This document shows, piece by piece, positions 35,375 through 35,464 of a stretch of DNA of 35,464 bases (the first letter of the stretch is position 1; every line of letters starts with the position of its first letter). Below the pieces are notes generated by a model that saw nothing but the letters and a program-made list of their open reading frames with translations, was not told the origin of the DNA and made no database searches. This DNA comes from Lactobacillus agrestimuris. Lineage in GTDB: Bacteria; Bacillota; Bacilli; Lactobacillales; Lactobacillaceae. The stretch lies in contig NZ_CALPCQ010000019.1 in NCBI RefSeq assembly GCF_943193025.1, positions 1 to 35,464 of the forward strand. The letters are read 5' to 3'. Made by a program: the position numbers and the translations under genes.

Positions 35375-35464
35375 TGATCCGTACCGTGTCAAGTAGACAG
35401 TTAAAATATATAAATTAATTAGCTTAATCAGTTCGCTATTATGCGAGCTGATTTTTCTTTGCTT
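35375..35464 (+). mobile_element. Partial insertion sequence tip (right copy)
   Basis: It starts TGATCCGTACCGTGTCAAG and matches the left copy (1-77) in inverted orientation over 77 bp with two mismatches. It contains the hairpin TCAGTTCGC/GCGAGCTGA (35428-35451) followed by TTTTT, a terminator facing into the element. The transposase would begin beyond the window edge. Confidence 0.6.

Overview
The window is a low-GC Gram-positive sequence and reads as the chromosome of a Lactobacillus, most likely of the gasseri/johnsonii/acidophilus type. The signs are AGGAGG-type ribosome binding sites, a subtilase with a SLAP-type C-terminus, lipoprotein solute-binding proteins, a T-box leader, CcpA (cre) boxes, a TreR/TreC/PTS trehalose locus and a truncated succinate pathway (fumarase plus soluble fumarate reductase). 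The species is inferred from gene content, not measured. No rRNA, tRNA, phage or CRISPR was seen. Both ends are the same 77-bp sequence in opposite orientation, which looks like the tip of an insertion sequence whose body lies outside the window, so the window may be a contig broken at IS copies.

Layout. 1-5890: IS tip, an L,D-transpeptidase and a 1665-residue cell-envelope proteinase. 6089-9188: a secreted protein of unknown role, a GalT-like DUF4931 protein and an orphan sugar-type binding lipoprotein. 9251-9450: a tiny 31-codon gene with its own promoter and terminator. 9502-13721: an amino-acid permease and the fumC-frdA operon, which turns malate into fumarate and then succinate; a cre box lies in its promoter region. 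13978-19650: a GT4 glycosyltransferase, then treC-treR diverging from the trehalose PTS EIIABC gene. Two TreR-type operators and two cre-like boxes lie in that intergenic region. 19769-23519: a small membrane protein, an amidohydrolase-monooxygenase pair, a GNAT acetyltransferase, a frameshifted Nudix gene and a 68-residue orphan. 23631-25106: an FMN oxidoreductase diverging from an HxlR regulator. 25199-27003: a tightly packed operon for two sunset-type-domain proteins and an EndA-like nuclease. 27004-27826: no protein genes, but one strong and one weaker small-RNA candidate and several terminators. 27827-31540: an MFS transporter and a FAD reductase diverging from an AraC regulator, with a consensus cre box. 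31690-31970: a par/Fst-type type I toxin-antitoxin locus. 32213-35231: an orphan OppA under a T-box leader, and a glutaminase.

The strongest less-expected items are the Fst toxin-antisense RNA module, the compact sRNA or small-peptide units at 9251-9450 and 27400-27668, the T-box leader with a well-placed small ORF overlapping oppA, and several enzymes that keep the family fold but lack one diagnostic catalytic residue (the second FAD reductase, the FMN oxidoreductase and the amidohydrolase).
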